In this document: piece after piece, positions 8,924 through 16,579 of the stretch
How positions within the stretch are numbered: the stretch's first letter is position 1
Layout of the letters: each line of letters begins with the position of its first letter
Assembly (NCBI GenBank): GCA_040754815.1
Contig: JBFMBX010000005.1
Span: 124,001 to 188,000 of the forward strand
Direction of reading: 5' to 3'
Length of the DNA stretch: 64,000 nucleotides
Origin: Bellilinea sp040754815
GTDB taxonomy: Bacteria > Chloroflexota > Anaerolineae > Anaerolineales > Anaerolineaceae
Made by a program: the position numbers and the translations under genes
Notes under the pieces: generated by a model
Told to the model about the DNA's origin: nothing
Seen by the model: the letters and a program-made list of their open reading frames with translations, nothing else
Databases searched by the model: none

Positions 8924-8949
8924 GGTATGGACGGAAAAATGGGGAAAAA

Positions 8950-9039
8950 TCAAATTCCGCCGAATGCCACCGCCAGCCGTGCCGCAGCGCGGACGGCAGG
9001 ATGATGATGGCAATGGGTGTGCATCAGCAGGGATGGCAT
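8950..9039 (-). CDS. hisL: His-rich leader peptide of the hisD attenuator
   Basis: 29 codons from ATG 9039 to TGA 8952–8950. The residues MHTHCHHHP hold five histidines within seven positions, followed directly by the first attenuator pairing segment. A ribosome stalled on the His codons would cover that segment and free the second one to form the antiterminator, switching hisD on when charged tRNA-His is scarce. This is the classic amino-acid attenuation logic. There is no ribosome site: the -10 box ends 6 nt before the ATG, so the leader mRNA is probably leaderless. A second in-frame ATG at 9024 lies immediately before the His run. Confidence 0.87.
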   Translation of the reverse strand: MPSLLMHTHCHHHPAVRAAARLAVAFGGI

Positions 9040-9045
9040 GGGCCT

Positions 9046-9074
9046 AGTTTAACACAGCGGCGGTCAACCGTCAA
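9046..9074 (-). promoter_or_regulatory. Promoter of the hisL–hisD transcript
   Basis: TTGACG (9074–9069), a 17-bp spacer and TAAACT (9051–9046) on the minus strand. Six bases separate the -10 box from the leader ATG, placing the start of transcription at or next to that ATG. Confidence 0.75.
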
Positions 9075-9085
9075 ATTCCGCCGTT

Positions 9086-9574
9086 TTATCCCTGCTTGCC
9101 CACATTGGGGAAGCGGGGCACCGCCGGTTCGCTGGGTTCTTCTTCCTTGCCCATCACTTTGTCTTCCAGTTTACTGATCAACTGGCGCTGGCGCTGGATG
9201 ATGTTATACAGCACATCCCCAATCGAAATCACCCCCACCAGACGGTCATTTTCGATTACCGGCAGGTGACGCACGCGGTAACGGGTCATCAAGTCCATGC
9301 ACTCCTCGACGGTCTGGTCGGGGTGGACGGTATGCACATGACTGGTCATGATTTCACGCACTTTGGTATCGCGTGAAGAGCGCCCCTGCAAAATTACCTT
9401 GCGGGCGTAATCTCGTTCGCTGATAATGCCGACCATGTGGTCGTTTTCCATCACAATCAGGGCACCCACATCCTTCTTTGCCATGGTGCGCAGGGCTTCG
9501 AAGACGGTTTCATCCGGTGCAATCGTCCAGATATCGGTGCCTTTGATTTGTAAAATATGTCGGACGGTGTTCAT
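9086..9574 (-). CDS. CBS-pair domain protein
   Basis: 162 residues made of two CBS motifs (about 5–65 and 72–130), a module that usually binds AMP, ATP or SAM and acts as an energy or ligand sensor. Diagnostic stretches are DVGALIVMENDHMVGIISERDYARK and RVRHLPVIENDRLVGVISIGD, quoted here by their cores GIISERDYA and GVISIGD. A basic helical tail follows (QRQRQLISKLEDKVMG). Start 9574 has AAGGAGG eight bases upstream, while upstream in-frame codons lack one. The stand-alone form has no attached enzyme, so its partner is unknown. Confidence 0.93.
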   Translation of the reverse strand: MNTVRHILQIKGTDIWTIAPDETVFEALRTMAKKDVGALIVMENDHMVGIISERDYARKVILQGRSSRDTKVREIMTSHVHTVHPDQTVEECMDLMTRYRVRHLPVIENDRLVGVISIGDVLYNIIQRQRQLISKLEDKVMGKEEEPSEPAVPRFPNVGKQG

Positions 9575-9623
9575 GCTGCCTCCTTTTTCAATGTAGAAAA
9601 ACGGTGACTCATCGCTTGTTCTT

Positions 9624-9652
9624 ATTTTATACCATCCCCTGTCCGGCTTCAA
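9624..9652 (-). promoter_or_regulatory. Promoter of the CBS-domain gene
   Basis: TTGAAG (9652–9647), 17-bp spacer, TAAAAT (9629–9624) on the minus strand, about 50 bp before the ATG. The rest of 9653–9875 shows no gene or recognisable element. Confidence 0.6.
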
Positions 9653-9875
9653 TTCTCTTTACCAATTTTCTTAGAAAATAGATAGAAATTGATAGTTTTT
9701 AACAGACCAAACGGGGCAATGATTCCCTCATCGCCGGGCGATTTCTGCAAAACCTTTGCCGGGCAGGAACGTATATAAAAGTGGATGTCTTCCAAGAGGA
9801 TAACCCCATCGCCTCAGGCTGGTTGCGCCTACCGGATAGTTGCAAAACCGCCGCCGCTTCCGTTTTTATTTTCCC

Positions 9876-9904
9876 TTGACAATTCGGAAATGAATTTGTA
9901 CAAT
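9876..9904 (+). promoter_or_regulatory. Near-consensus promoter of the GntR operon, with possible self-operator
   Basis: TTGACA (9876–9881), 17-bp spacer, TACAAT (9899–9904). A TTGTA-N13-TACAA inverted repeat spans the -10 box and start site, as expected for autorepression by a GntR/YtrA-type regulator. The promoter is clear; the operator is tentative. Confidence 0.72.
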
Positions 9905-9948
9905 TATTCAATGATACAATGCTACAATTCATCTGGCAGGAAAGTGGT

Positions 9949-10359
9949 TTGATCGAACTTAATCTGCGCATTGACTTTCGTTCCGAAACGCCGATCACCA
10001 CCCAGATAGTGAAGCAAATCCAAAACCGGGTGTTGAGCGGCGAACTGAAACCGGGAGATCAACTGCCCACCGTGCGCCAGCTGGCCACCGAACTGCGCGT
10101 CAACTTCAACACGGTGGCACGGGCTTACCGCATTCTGGACAGCATGGGGTTGATCTCCACCCAGCAGGGCCGCGGCACCTATATCTGGTCTGCCGCTCAG
10201 GCGGAAAACCGCGAGCGTGAGCGCCGTCAGGCGCTGGAACAGCTCACCCACCACTATTTGCAGGATGCCATGGCGCTGGGTTTCAGTATCGATCAGATCC
10301 GCGCCTTGCTGGAAGAGCAAATTAACCAACTGAGTAATCCATCCTCGGAAGGTGAATAA
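9949..10359 (+). CDS. GntR-family transcriptional regulator, YtrA subfamily
   Basis: About 136 residues. A winged helix-turn-helix covers roughly 5–80 (GELKPGDQLPTVRQLATEL then NFNTVARAYRILDSMGLI) and ends in the QQGRGTYI wing. A short C-terminal helical tail replaces the large effector domain, which defines the YtrA type. These regulators usually control a neighbouring ABC transporter, and one follows here. I chose the TTG at 9949 because CAGGAAAG precedes it and YtrA proteins begin right before the IDFRSETPI-like segment. An in-frame ATG at 9919 gives ten extra residues and is the alternative. Confidence 0.9.
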   Translation: MIELNLRIDFRSETPITTQIVKQIQNRVLSGELKPGDQLPTVRQLATELRVNFNTVARAYRILDSMGLISTQQGRGTYIWSAAQAENRERERRQALEQLTHHYLQDAMALGFSIDQIRALLEEQINQLSNPSSEGE

Positions 10360-10396
10360 GCCGTTACGGAAACAAGATCAAATAAGGAGTTTGGTT

Positions 10397-11341
10397 ATGT
10401 ACAAGAAAGAAGGTCTTAAAGATAAAATGGACGTGCGGTTAAACCGCGAAATTGCCCTCCGCATCAGCGGAATCGGTCTTGCGGTGGCCATTTTTTTCTG
10501 GGTGATCGGTGTTGTGGGGGCCATTGTTCTGGAAAGCCGTCTATCGGAAGTCTGGGCAACGGTGTTTTTCCTGCTCTTCCTGCTGATCGGCTTCTTCTTT
10601 CTGTTCGCCATTCAGGTGGCGCGGCAGTGGGAAAAAGCGGTCGTGCTGAGGTTTGGGCGCTTCATCGGCCTGCGCGGGCCGGGGTTGTTCTTCATCCTGC
10701 CGCTGGTGGATCAGGTTTCGGCGTGGATTGACCACCGCGTGATGGTGACGCCTTTCAACGCCGAAAAGACCCTCACCCGCGATACGGTGCCGGTGGATGT
10801 GGACGCGGTGCTGTTCTGGGTGGTTTGGGATGCCGAAAAAGCCGCGCTGGAGGTGGAAGATTACCGCAGCGCCATTACCTGGGCGGCCCAAACTGCCCTG
10901 CGCGAGGTGATCGGGCAAAAACCGCTTTCCGATATTCTGGTCGGACGCACCAAAATGGACGCCGAATTACAGCAGATCATTGATGAGCGCACGGCGCCGT
11001 GGGGCATCACCGTGCAATCGGTGGAAATCCGCGATATTGTCATCCCGCAGGATCTGGAAGCGGCCATGAGCCGGCAGGCGCAGGCCGAGCGCGAACGGCA
11101 GGCGCGCGTCATTCTCGGCGAATCCGAAAAGCAGATTGCCGAAAGTTTTGCGCAGGCTTCGCAGGCTTACATCAACAACCCGACCGCGCTGCACCTGCGG
11201 GCGATGAACATGCTCTTCGAGGGCCTGAAAGAGAAAGGCGCGCTGGTCATCGTTCCGTCCAGCGCGGTGGATACCATGAATCTGGGCGGGCTGAGCGGCG
11301 TGGTCAGTCTGGCCCGTCAGCAAACGGAGTCAAAGCCATGA
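10397..11341 (+). CDS. SPFH/band 7 (stomatin-like) membrane protein
   Basis: 314 residues. Two hydrophobic segments near 20–80 anchor it in the membrane. The SPFH domain follows from EKAVVLRFGRFIGLRGPGLFF (about residue 92), and a coiled-coil region rich in Glu, Arg and Gln (SRQAQAERERQARVILGESEKQ) lies near 235–260. Such proteins form oligomeric scaffolds in membrane microdomains. Start 10397 has AAGGAG nine bases upstream. It is second in the GntR-led operon and overlaps the next gene by 4 nt. A role in supporting the linked ABC transporter is inferred from position. Confidence 0.92.
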   Translation: MYKKEGLKDKMDVRLNREIALRISGIGLAVAIFFWVIGVVGAIVLESRLSEVWATVFFLLFLLIGFFFLFAIQVARQWEKAVVLRFGRFIGLRGPGLFFILPLVDQVSAWIDHRVMVTPFNAEKTLTRDTVPVDVDAVLFWVVWDAEKAALEVEDYRSAITWAAQTALREVIGQKPLSDILVGRTKMDAELQQIIDERTAPWGITVQSVEIRDIVIPQDLEAAMSRQAQAERERQARVILGESEKQIAESFAQASQAYINNPTALHLRAMNMLFEGLKEKGALVIVPSSAVDTMNLGGLSGVVSLARQQTESKP

Positions 11342-11541
11342 ATTTTGACGAATTTTCTCGCTACATTCCTTTTCTGATACCGGTGTTCATTTTGCAACTG
11401 GGGCTGGCGCTGGTGGCGCTGATTGACCTGCTGCGCCGGGAGCGCACCCGCGGGCCCAAGTGGGTCTGGCTGCTGGTGATTCTATTCGTCAACCTGTTCG
11501 GCCCAATCATCTATTTACTCTTTGGAAGAGAGGAAGAATGA
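11338..11541 (+). CDS. Small PLDc_N-type membrane protein
   Basis: 67 residues with two transmembrane helices (about 11–31 and 42–62) joined by the basic loop LLRRERTRGPKWVW and ending in GPIIYLLFGREEE. This is the signature of the phospholipase D nuclease N-terminal (PLDc_N) family, which often appears alone as a small subunit beside YtrA-type ABC transporters. ATGA overlaps on both sides link it tightly to the SPFH gene and to the ATPase gene. No catalytic domain is attached, so it is not an enzyme by itself. Confidence 0.88.
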   Translation: MNFDEFSRYIPFLIPVFILQLGLALVALIDLLRRERTRGPKWVWLLVILFVNLFGPIIYLLFGREEE

Positions 11542-12476
11542 GCGCCATTCACATCGAAAATCTGGTCAAAACCTACGGCGCGGTGCGCGCGCTGGACGGC
11601 CTTTCGCTGGATGTGGAAGCGGGCAGTATTTTCGGCTTCCTGGGGCCGAATGGGGCCGGTAAGACCACCACCATCCGCATTCTGACCGGTCTGGCGCACG
11701 CTTCCGGCGGCCGGGCAACGGTGGCCGGGGTGGAAATCGGCCATAACGGGGCGCTGGCGCGCCGCATCGGTTACCTGCCGGAAGAACCTGCCTTTTACGG
11801 CTGGATGAGCGCGCAGGAATTTCTGGAGTACATCGGCCAGTTGTTCGGTTTGGGGGCGGCCACCCGCCGCAAACACGCCGAAGAACTGCTGAAAAAAGTG
11901 GGTTTGTGGGATGTGCGCAAGCGGCGCATTCGCGGTTTTTCGCGCGGTATGCGCCAGCGGCTGGGAATTGCACAGGCGCTGGTCAATCAGCCAGAGGTGC
12001 TGTTTCTCGATGAACCGGCCTCGGCGCTCGACCCGGCCGGTCGGCGCGATGTGCTGGAACTGATTGCCGGCCTGCGTGGGCAGTGCACGGTGTTCATGTC
12101 CACCCACATTCTGGCGGATGTGGAGCGGGTGTGCGATACGGTCGGCATCATCCATAAAGGGCGCATGGTGCGGGTGGCGCGGCAGGAGGAACTGACCTCC
12201 GCCTATGCCCTGCCGGTCTTTCGGGTGGAGGTAACCGCCAACGGCGGCCCATCGCTGACGGAGTGGGTTGAAAGGATCCGGCAGCAGCCGCTGATAGAAC
12301 AGGCGCAGGTGGACGGCAATGCGGTGCGCATCCGCGTGCGGGATGTGGAAAATGCGCGCGGCTGGCTGCTGCACGCGCTGGCCGAGAGCGGGCTGGCGGT
12401 GGAGCGTTTCGAGGCGGTCAAACCATCGCTGGAAGAGGTGTTTTTGAATCTGGTCAACGAGGAGGCGGGATCATGA
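11538..12476 (+). CDS. ABC transporter ATP-binding protein (ABC-2/NatA-like)
   Basis: 312 residues. The Walker A motif GPNGAGKTT is at 36–44, the signature FSRGMRQRLGIAQAL near 135, and the Walker B LFLDEPASALDP near 157, followed by the H-loop STHILADVERVCD. The C-terminal 90 residues form the extension typical of NatA/CcmA-like exporters. With the 4-nt-overlapping permease gene it makes a two-component exporter, under likely GntR control. The substrate is unknown; relatives export sodium, antibiotics or lipids. Confidence 0.95.
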   Translation: MSAIHIENLVKTYGAVRALDGLSLDVEAGSIFGFLGPNGAGKTTTIRILTGLAHASGGRATVAGVEIGHNGALARRIGYLPEEPAFYGWMSAQEFLEYIGQLFGLGAATRRKHAEELLKKVGLWDVRKRRIRGFSRGMRQRLGIAQALVNQPEVLFLDEPASALDPAGRRDVLELIAGLRGQCTVFMSTHILADVERVCDTVGIIHKGRMVRVARQEELTSAYALPVFRVEVTANGGPSLTEWVERIRQQPLIEQAQVDGNAVRIRVRDVENARGWLLHALAESGLAVERFEAVKPSLEEVFLNLVNEEAGS

Positions 12477-13234
12477 ACCTGTTCTGGGCTGCATTTTCCA
12501 AGGAATTGCGGGAGCAGTGGCGCACTTACCGCCTGCTGGTGACGGTGAGTGTGCTGAGCCTGTTCGGTTTGCTTTCCCCCCTGCTGGCGTACTTCACCCC
12601 GCAGATTCTGGGCGCCGTTCCCGGCGCCGAGGCGATTGGAGAGCTGATTCCGCCGCCGACGGTGATGGATGCCATCGGCCAGTACATCAAGAATCTGAGT
12701 CAGTTTGCCATTTTGTTTGCCATTCTTTTACCGATGGGCGCCGTTTCCAACGAGAAGGAACGCGGCACGGCCGCGCTGGTGTTGAGCAAACCGCTGCCGC
12801 GCGGGGCCTTTTTGATGGCCAAAGCGGCCGCATTTGGGCTGGTGTTTGCGCTCAGCCTGTTGATTGCCGGGCTGGCGGGGTATTACTACACCGGTTTGCT
12901 GTTTGAGTACCCGCGCTTTGACTTGTGGCTGGCGATGAACGGGCTGATCTGGCTGTATGCGATGGTGTATGTCGGGTTGACCCTGCTGTTCAGCACCCTC
13001 AGCCGCAGTCAGGCACTGGCGGCGGGTCTCTCGTTTGCCGTGCTGCTGGGTTTGGGCGTGGCCAGCATCAGCGAGAAGGTGGCGGTTTACCTGCCGGCGC
13101 AGTTGATCAATTGGGGCGGAATGCTTTTTATCCAGCCGGAAGCATCCTACTGGGGCAGTTTGTGGATCAGCGCGGCGATGCTGGCGGGTTCTCTGCTGGC
13201 GGCGTGGCTGATCTTCCGGCGGCAGGAATTATAG
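12473..13234 (+). CDS. ABC-2 type transporter permease
   Basis: 253 residues with six predicted membrane helices, starting MNLFWAAFSKELREQWRTYR, a typical cytoplasmic entry into ABC-2 permeases. The NEKERGTAALVLSKPLPRGAFL motif between helices 2 and 3 is a hallmark of the family (its core is EKERGTAALVLSKPL). The first large loop contains a polar extracytoplasmic segment. Last gene of the GntR–SPFH–PLDc_N–ATPase–permease operon; the ATG overlaps the ATPase stop. Confidence 0.93.
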   Translation: MNLFWAAFSKELREQWRTYRLLVTVSVLSLFGLLSPLLAYFTPQILGAVPGAEAIGELIPPPTVMDAIGQYIKNLSQFAILFAILLPMGAVSNEKERGTAALVLSKPLPRGAFLMAKAAAFGLVFALSLLIAGLAGYYYTGLLFEYPRFDLWLAMNGLIWLYAMVYVGLTLLFSTLSRSQALAAGLSFAVLLGLGVASISEKVAVYLPAQLINWGGMLFIQPEASYWGSLWISAAMLAGSLLAAWLIFRRQEL

Positions 13235-13295
13235 GGCAGGAAGCACAGGCAAAAAATCTGCTCCGCTCACTGGCCGGAGTCGGACGTGTTCTTGA

Positions 13296-13338
13296 AAACC
13301 TCCCTCTGTTTTGCGAAAAGCAAAATGGGGGGAGGTTT
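13296..13338. terminator. Long hairpin after the ABC operon, overlapping parS 1
   Basis: Arms at 13296–13314 and 13320–13338 can pair over 19 bp with three or four G-U pairs and a GAAAA loop. No clear U-run follows on the plus strand, so termination is possible but not proven. The last five bases belong to the first parS site. Confidence 0.5.
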
Positions 13339-13349
13339 CACGTGAAACA
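13334..13349. promoter_or_regulatory. parS site 1 (ParB-binding centromere site)
   Basis: GGTTTCACGTGAAACA matches the widely conserved bacterial parS 16-mer TGTTTCACGTGAAACA at 15 of 16 positions. ParB nucleates here to organise and segregate chromosome origins. Confidence 0.88.
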
Positions 13350-13365
13350 TCATCGCTCGATGCAA

Positions 13366-13381
13366 TGTTTCATGTGAAACA
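13366..13381. promoter_or_regulatory. parS site 2
   Basis: TGTTTCATGTGAAACA matches parS at 15 of 16 positions. It is centred 32 bp from site 1, about three DNA turns, so both would face the same side of the helix. It overlaps the expected -35 region of the mgtC promoter. Confidence 0.88.
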
Positions 13382-13388
13382 TGCCTTG

Positions 13389-13397
13389 TGCTATACT
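13389..13397 (+). promoter_or_regulatory. Extended -10 promoter for mgtC
   Basis: TGCTATACT is a TGn-extended -10 box. Its -35 position (TTCATG, 13369–13374) lies inside parS site 2, so ParB binding could affect this promoter. Confidence 0.55.
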
Positions 13398-13471
13398 GAT
13401 GAGGGAACGACCTGTTCTGGTCTCTGGATATAAATAGAAAATATGTTCTAGAATTGTTACGGGAGGACGGT

Positions 13472-14140
13472 ATGATCAGCCAGACCGATATCCTGCTGCG
13501 GATTCTCATCGCTACTGCGCTGGGAGCAGTGATCGGCATCGAACGCGAACGCCAGAACCAGCCGGCCGGCTGGCGCACCCACATCGTGCTGGTGGTCGGC
13601 GCAACGCTGGCCATGGTGCTTTCGATCAACCTGTCTATACAATTTCAACCCCTCGCCCCCAACGGCGACCCCGCCCGGCTGGCGGCGCAGGTCATTTCCG
13701 GCATCGGTTTTCTGGGCGCCGGCGCCATTTTGCGCTACGGCCCCAATGTCAAAGGGCTGACCACCGCCGCTTCCCTGTGGACGATGGCCGTGGTCGGGCT
13801 GGCGGTGGGCGCCGGCTATTACCTGCCGGCTGCCGCTGCCACCGGCTTGCTGCTGCTGGTGCTGGAATTGCTGGATATTGCCGAGAAAAAGATCTTTGGC
13901 CCGGATATGGCCGTGACGGTGGAACTGCACCTGCAGGACCGCCCGAATGTCCTCAAAGACATCAATAAAATCTGGAAAAAGCATAAACTCAATGCCAAAA
14001 TCATCTCCATCCGCAAAAATATCAAAAATAAACGGCTGGAGGTTGAAATTTCCTTCCGCTCGCGCAAGACCGATCTTTACGATTTGCTGACCACCGAAAT
14101 GAACGAACTGGAAGGGCTGGAAAGTTTCAAGATCTCGTAA
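13472..14140 (+). CDS. MgtC/SapB family membrane protein
   Basis: 222 residues. Four or five membrane helices occupy the first 130 residues with the family signatures LGAVIGIERERQNQPAGWRTHIVL (core GIERERQ...GWRTH) and GIGFLGAGAILRYG, then TTAASLWTMAVVGLAVGAGYY. A soluble ACT-like C-terminal domain follows (about 140–222). MgtC proteins affect magnesium starvation growth and membrane ATP homeostasis; many free-living members are simply annotated as Mg2+ transporter-C. Start 13472 has GGGAGGA nine bases upstream. It is convergent with, and overlaps by 14 nt, the next gene. Confidence 0.92.
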   Translation: MISQTDILLRILIATALGAVIGIERERQNQPAGWRTHIVLVVGATLAMVLSINLSIQFQPLAPNGDPARLAAQVISGIGFLGAGAILRYGPNVKGLTTAASLWTMAVVGLAVGAGYYLPAAAATGLLLLVLELLDIAEKKIFGPDMAVTVELHLQDRPNVLKDINKIWKKHKLNAKIISIRKNIKNKRLEVEISFRSRKTDLYDLLTTEMNELEGLESFKIS

Positions 14141-16472
14141 GCGGGTTTTCCTCATCCGGCCGCAGGAAGGCTACCGCCACGCCCTTCTCATCGCTCATCA
14201 CGATTTCCAGATGGTGGCCGGGACGGTAGTCCGCCACCCGAATCAGGCGCAGGCTTTTCCTTATATCAGGGGGAATTTCCAGCCATTCATTCAACCGGTC
14301 GGGAGTATCGTAGAAAAATTCACGCCGGAAGATACTGCCGGGCTGGTCGAGGTAGATGGCCAGCGGGTAAATCTGCGATTCGAGCAAATCCTGAAAGAAG
14401 TGCGTGCCCAGTGAAGGCTCCGGCGGCAGACCGTATCCCTGCCCGGCCAGTTCCACCAGTGCGCGGGCGTGGTAGATATCGCCGTAATCAATCGGCACGC
14501 CGAGGTCGGGGTTGCTGCTGCCCCAGCGCCCCGGCCCAACGCAGATAAACCGCTCGTTTTCCAGTGCGCCGTTCAAGCGCGAAATGGCGCGCGCCAGTTC
14601 GTTGCGCTGGTTCATGCTTTCCAGTGCGAAATAACCCTCCGGCGGCACAAACACCACGTAATCAATCCGTTCCAGCGTACCTTCCGGCACCACAAAATGG
14701 GTCTTGAAGATGATATTTTGGGGGTCCAAATCGGCGGGCAGGGCGGCGGCGGCCGTCACCTGCAGCTGGCTTTGCGGCCGGCACTGCAGGATGGTAATGC
14801 ACAATTCCGGTGCGCCGTCCTTTTCCTGAACGGAGAGGGTGAATTCCACATCTACCGGCGCTTCGTAGTGGTGTTCCAGCGTGTGCAGCAGGCCGCGCAT
14901 CCGTTCGGCAAAGGGCGTGCGGCGCAGCAGTTCTTCAAAGGTCAGCACCAGCCGCTGATTTTCTCCCATATAGCGGGAGCGCAGCGAGGTAAAGTAACCG
15001 TCCTCTTCCACCTGTGCCAGATAGCGCAGTACGGGGTAGTCCCCTTTCAATACTTCGTGCACCGGCAGGGTTTTAAAGGTGTTTTCTTCCAGATCAATCA
15101 GGTCCACAAACTGCTGGGAATAGCGGCGGATGGCTTTGGGGTCGGTGGAGGGGCGCAGCAAGGGGTGGCTGAGGGCGATCAGGCGTGGAAAATCGTTGCC
15201 CACCCGGTCCACGGCGCGGGTGCCTAACCCCCACACCAGCCGCACAAACCCTTCCTCGCGGCGGATTTGGGGTGCCCAGCGGTACAGATTGCGGCTGAAT
15301 GCCACACCGGAGGCGTGCGGTAAAAAATACCGCCCAAAACGTTCGCCCTGCACCACCTGAATCAGTACCGCCATGCGCTCGTCGTAATCCTGCAGGCCGC
15401 GCGCCCGGCGGTAGAGCAGGGCATTGGGATTAAGCGTGGAGGCGTACACCCGCGCAATGGCGCGCGTCAGGGCGCGCAGGTTTTCGGATGGGCTGCCCTG
15501 ATTTGGCAGGAACACACTCTCGTATTTACCGGCAAAGGCTGTGCCAAAGTTATCCTCCAGCAGGCTGGAAGAACGCACGATCAGCGGCTGCCGGCCGACG
15601 CCCCCCAGCAGGGCTTCCAGCCGCTGGGCAATGTCCGGGCGGAAGTCGCCTTCCATGAAGTCGTGCAGGATTTGTGGATAGTCGGCGCGCATTTCGGCTT
15701 CGGTTTTGTACTTCTGATCGTTCCAGTGGAACAGGTTGTTGATGGACATGAACGAGTAAAACACATCCGCGCCGATGTAGTACGAATCGGGGGTGATCAG
15801 GCACGTATCCGGGGGCAGGGAGTTGGTCTGGTGCAGAATGCGGTGCGCCAGCAGCATGCCGGCGGCCTTGCCGCCGATGCGCCCCGGCCCAATTTTGTGC
15901 CGGCGGATCTGCTGTAAATCGTCAATGGTGAACCAGCGCTTGGCAATGTTGATATAACGCAGTTGATCGCTGATCAGGCTGCGAATCAGCACCACTTTGG
16001 TTTCCTGCAGGCGGGCTTCGTACTTCTGGCGCTCTTCCGGCGGCAGGCGTTCGATGGTCATGGCCTGTTCAAAGACCAGATCCAGCGGGGCGGTTTCCGG
16101 GTTGAGCGAGAGCATCAGCCCGACCATGTCAATGCCGCGTTCGCTCAGCACCTCGCTGATGATGTGTTCCAGTACCTCCAGCGTGAGATGCTGGCTGAAA
16201 CGCAGGTCGGTCAGGTGATCGCGGATGCGGCTCATGCGCGTTTCCCACACTTCGGCGGGTTCTTCGCCCACCGGGTTGCGCAGGCCTTCGCGTTCCTGCG
16301 AGAGAATGGCCAGCCGGCGCACCTCATTTTCGAAGTCGGCCGGCTGGATGATGCCGCGGGCGAACAACTCGCGGCGCATCTGCTGGCGGATGCGCCCGCT
16401 CAAAATGGGGTACTGCGCCAGCGCCAGCACGACATTGACGAACCGGTCGGTGTGGGTGGGGGTAAACGCCAT
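14127..16472 (-). CDS. PEP/pyruvate-binding domain protein (PPDK N-terminal type)
   Basis: 781 residues. The central part (about 200–460) carries the ATP-grasp nucleotide-binding domain of pyruvate phosphate dikinase and PEP synthase: GRIGGKAAGMLLAHRIL, PLIVRSSSLLEDNFGTAFAGKYESVF (core VRSSSLLED), then VQGERFGRYFLPHASGVAFSRN and WGLGTRAVDRVGNDFPRLIALSHP. The swivelling phosphohistidine domain and the PEP-binding TIM barrel of the full enzymes are not recognisable; instead there are about 190 N-terminal and 280 C-terminal residues of unclear fold. It is therefore unlikely to be a complete PEP synthase and may be a phosphotransferase-like or regulatory protein. Confidence 0.82.
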   Translation of the reverse strand: MAFTPTHTDRFVNVVLALAQYPILSGRIRQQMRRELFARGIIQPADFENEVRRLAILSQEREGLRNPVGEEPAEVWETRMSRIRDHLTDLRFSQHLTLEVLEHIISEVLSERGIDMVGLMLSLNPETAPLDLVFEQAMTIERLPPEERQKYEARLQETKVVLIRSLISDQLRYINIAKRWFTIDDLQQIRRHKIGPGRIGGKAAGMLLAHRILHQTNSLPPDTCLITPDSYYIGADVFYSFMSINNLFHWNDQKYKTEAEMRADYPQILHDFMEGDFRPDIAQRLEALLGGVGRQPLIVRSSSLLEDNFGTAFAGKYESVFLPNQGSPSENLRALTRAIARVYASTLNPNALLYRRARGLQDYDERMAVLIQVVQGERFGRYFLPHASGVAFSRNLYRWAPQIRREEGFVRLVWGLGTRAVDRVGNDFPRLIALSHPLLRPSTDPKAIRRYSQQFVDLIDLEENTFKTLPVHEVLKGDYPVLRYLAQVEEDGYFTSLRSRYMGENQRLVLTFEELLRRTPFAERMRGLLHTLEHHYEAPVDVEFTLSVQEKDGAPELCITILQCRPQSQLQVTAAAALPADLDPQNIIFKTHFVVPEGTLERIDYVVFVPPEGYFALESMNQRNELARAISRLNGALENERFICVGPGRWGSSNPDLGVPIDYGDIYHARALVELAGQGYGLPPEPSLGTHFFQDLLESQIYPLAIYLDQPGSIFRREFFYDTPDRLNEWLEIPPDIRKSLRLIRVADYRPGHHLEIVMSDEKGVAVAFLRPDEENPLTRS

Positions 16473-16511
16473 GGCTTTCTGGAAAGGATTTTATCATGCC
16501 CGCCCGGTTTG

Positions 16512-16520
16512 TGATACAAT
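16512..16520 (+). promoter_or_regulatory. Extended -10 promoter of the fluoride riboswitch transcript
   Basis: TGATACAAT is a TGn-extended -10 box. Transcription would begin about 16527, right at the 5' end of the aptamer; a weak TTATCA lies at the -35 position. Confidence 0.65.
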
Positions 16521-16528
16521 AAATTTAC

Positions 16529-16579
16529 AAAAGCGATGAGGCTCGCTTTTAACCGTCGCAAGACTGATAGCCTCTACTG
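16529..16579 (+). ncRNA. Fluoride riboswitch aptamer (crcB motif)
   Basis: The core GCGATGAGGCTCGC, then AACCGTCGCAAGACTGATAG and CCTCTACTG, follow the crcB consensus closely and resemble the crystallised Thermotoga petrophila aptamer as I recall it. Pairings seen: P1-type stem 16529–16534 with 16545–16550, a GTC/GAC stem capped by GCAA (16555–16564), and the pseudoknot GAGGC (16538–16542) with GCCTC (16570–16574). The 3' strand of the pseudoknot is shared with the following terminator, so fluoride binding should prevent termination. Confidence 0.92.

Noticed and set aside
9699..10001. Minus-strand frame of 100 codons upstream of the GntR gene
   Set aside because: It crosses the GntR promoter, has no ribosome site and no recognisable protein pattern.
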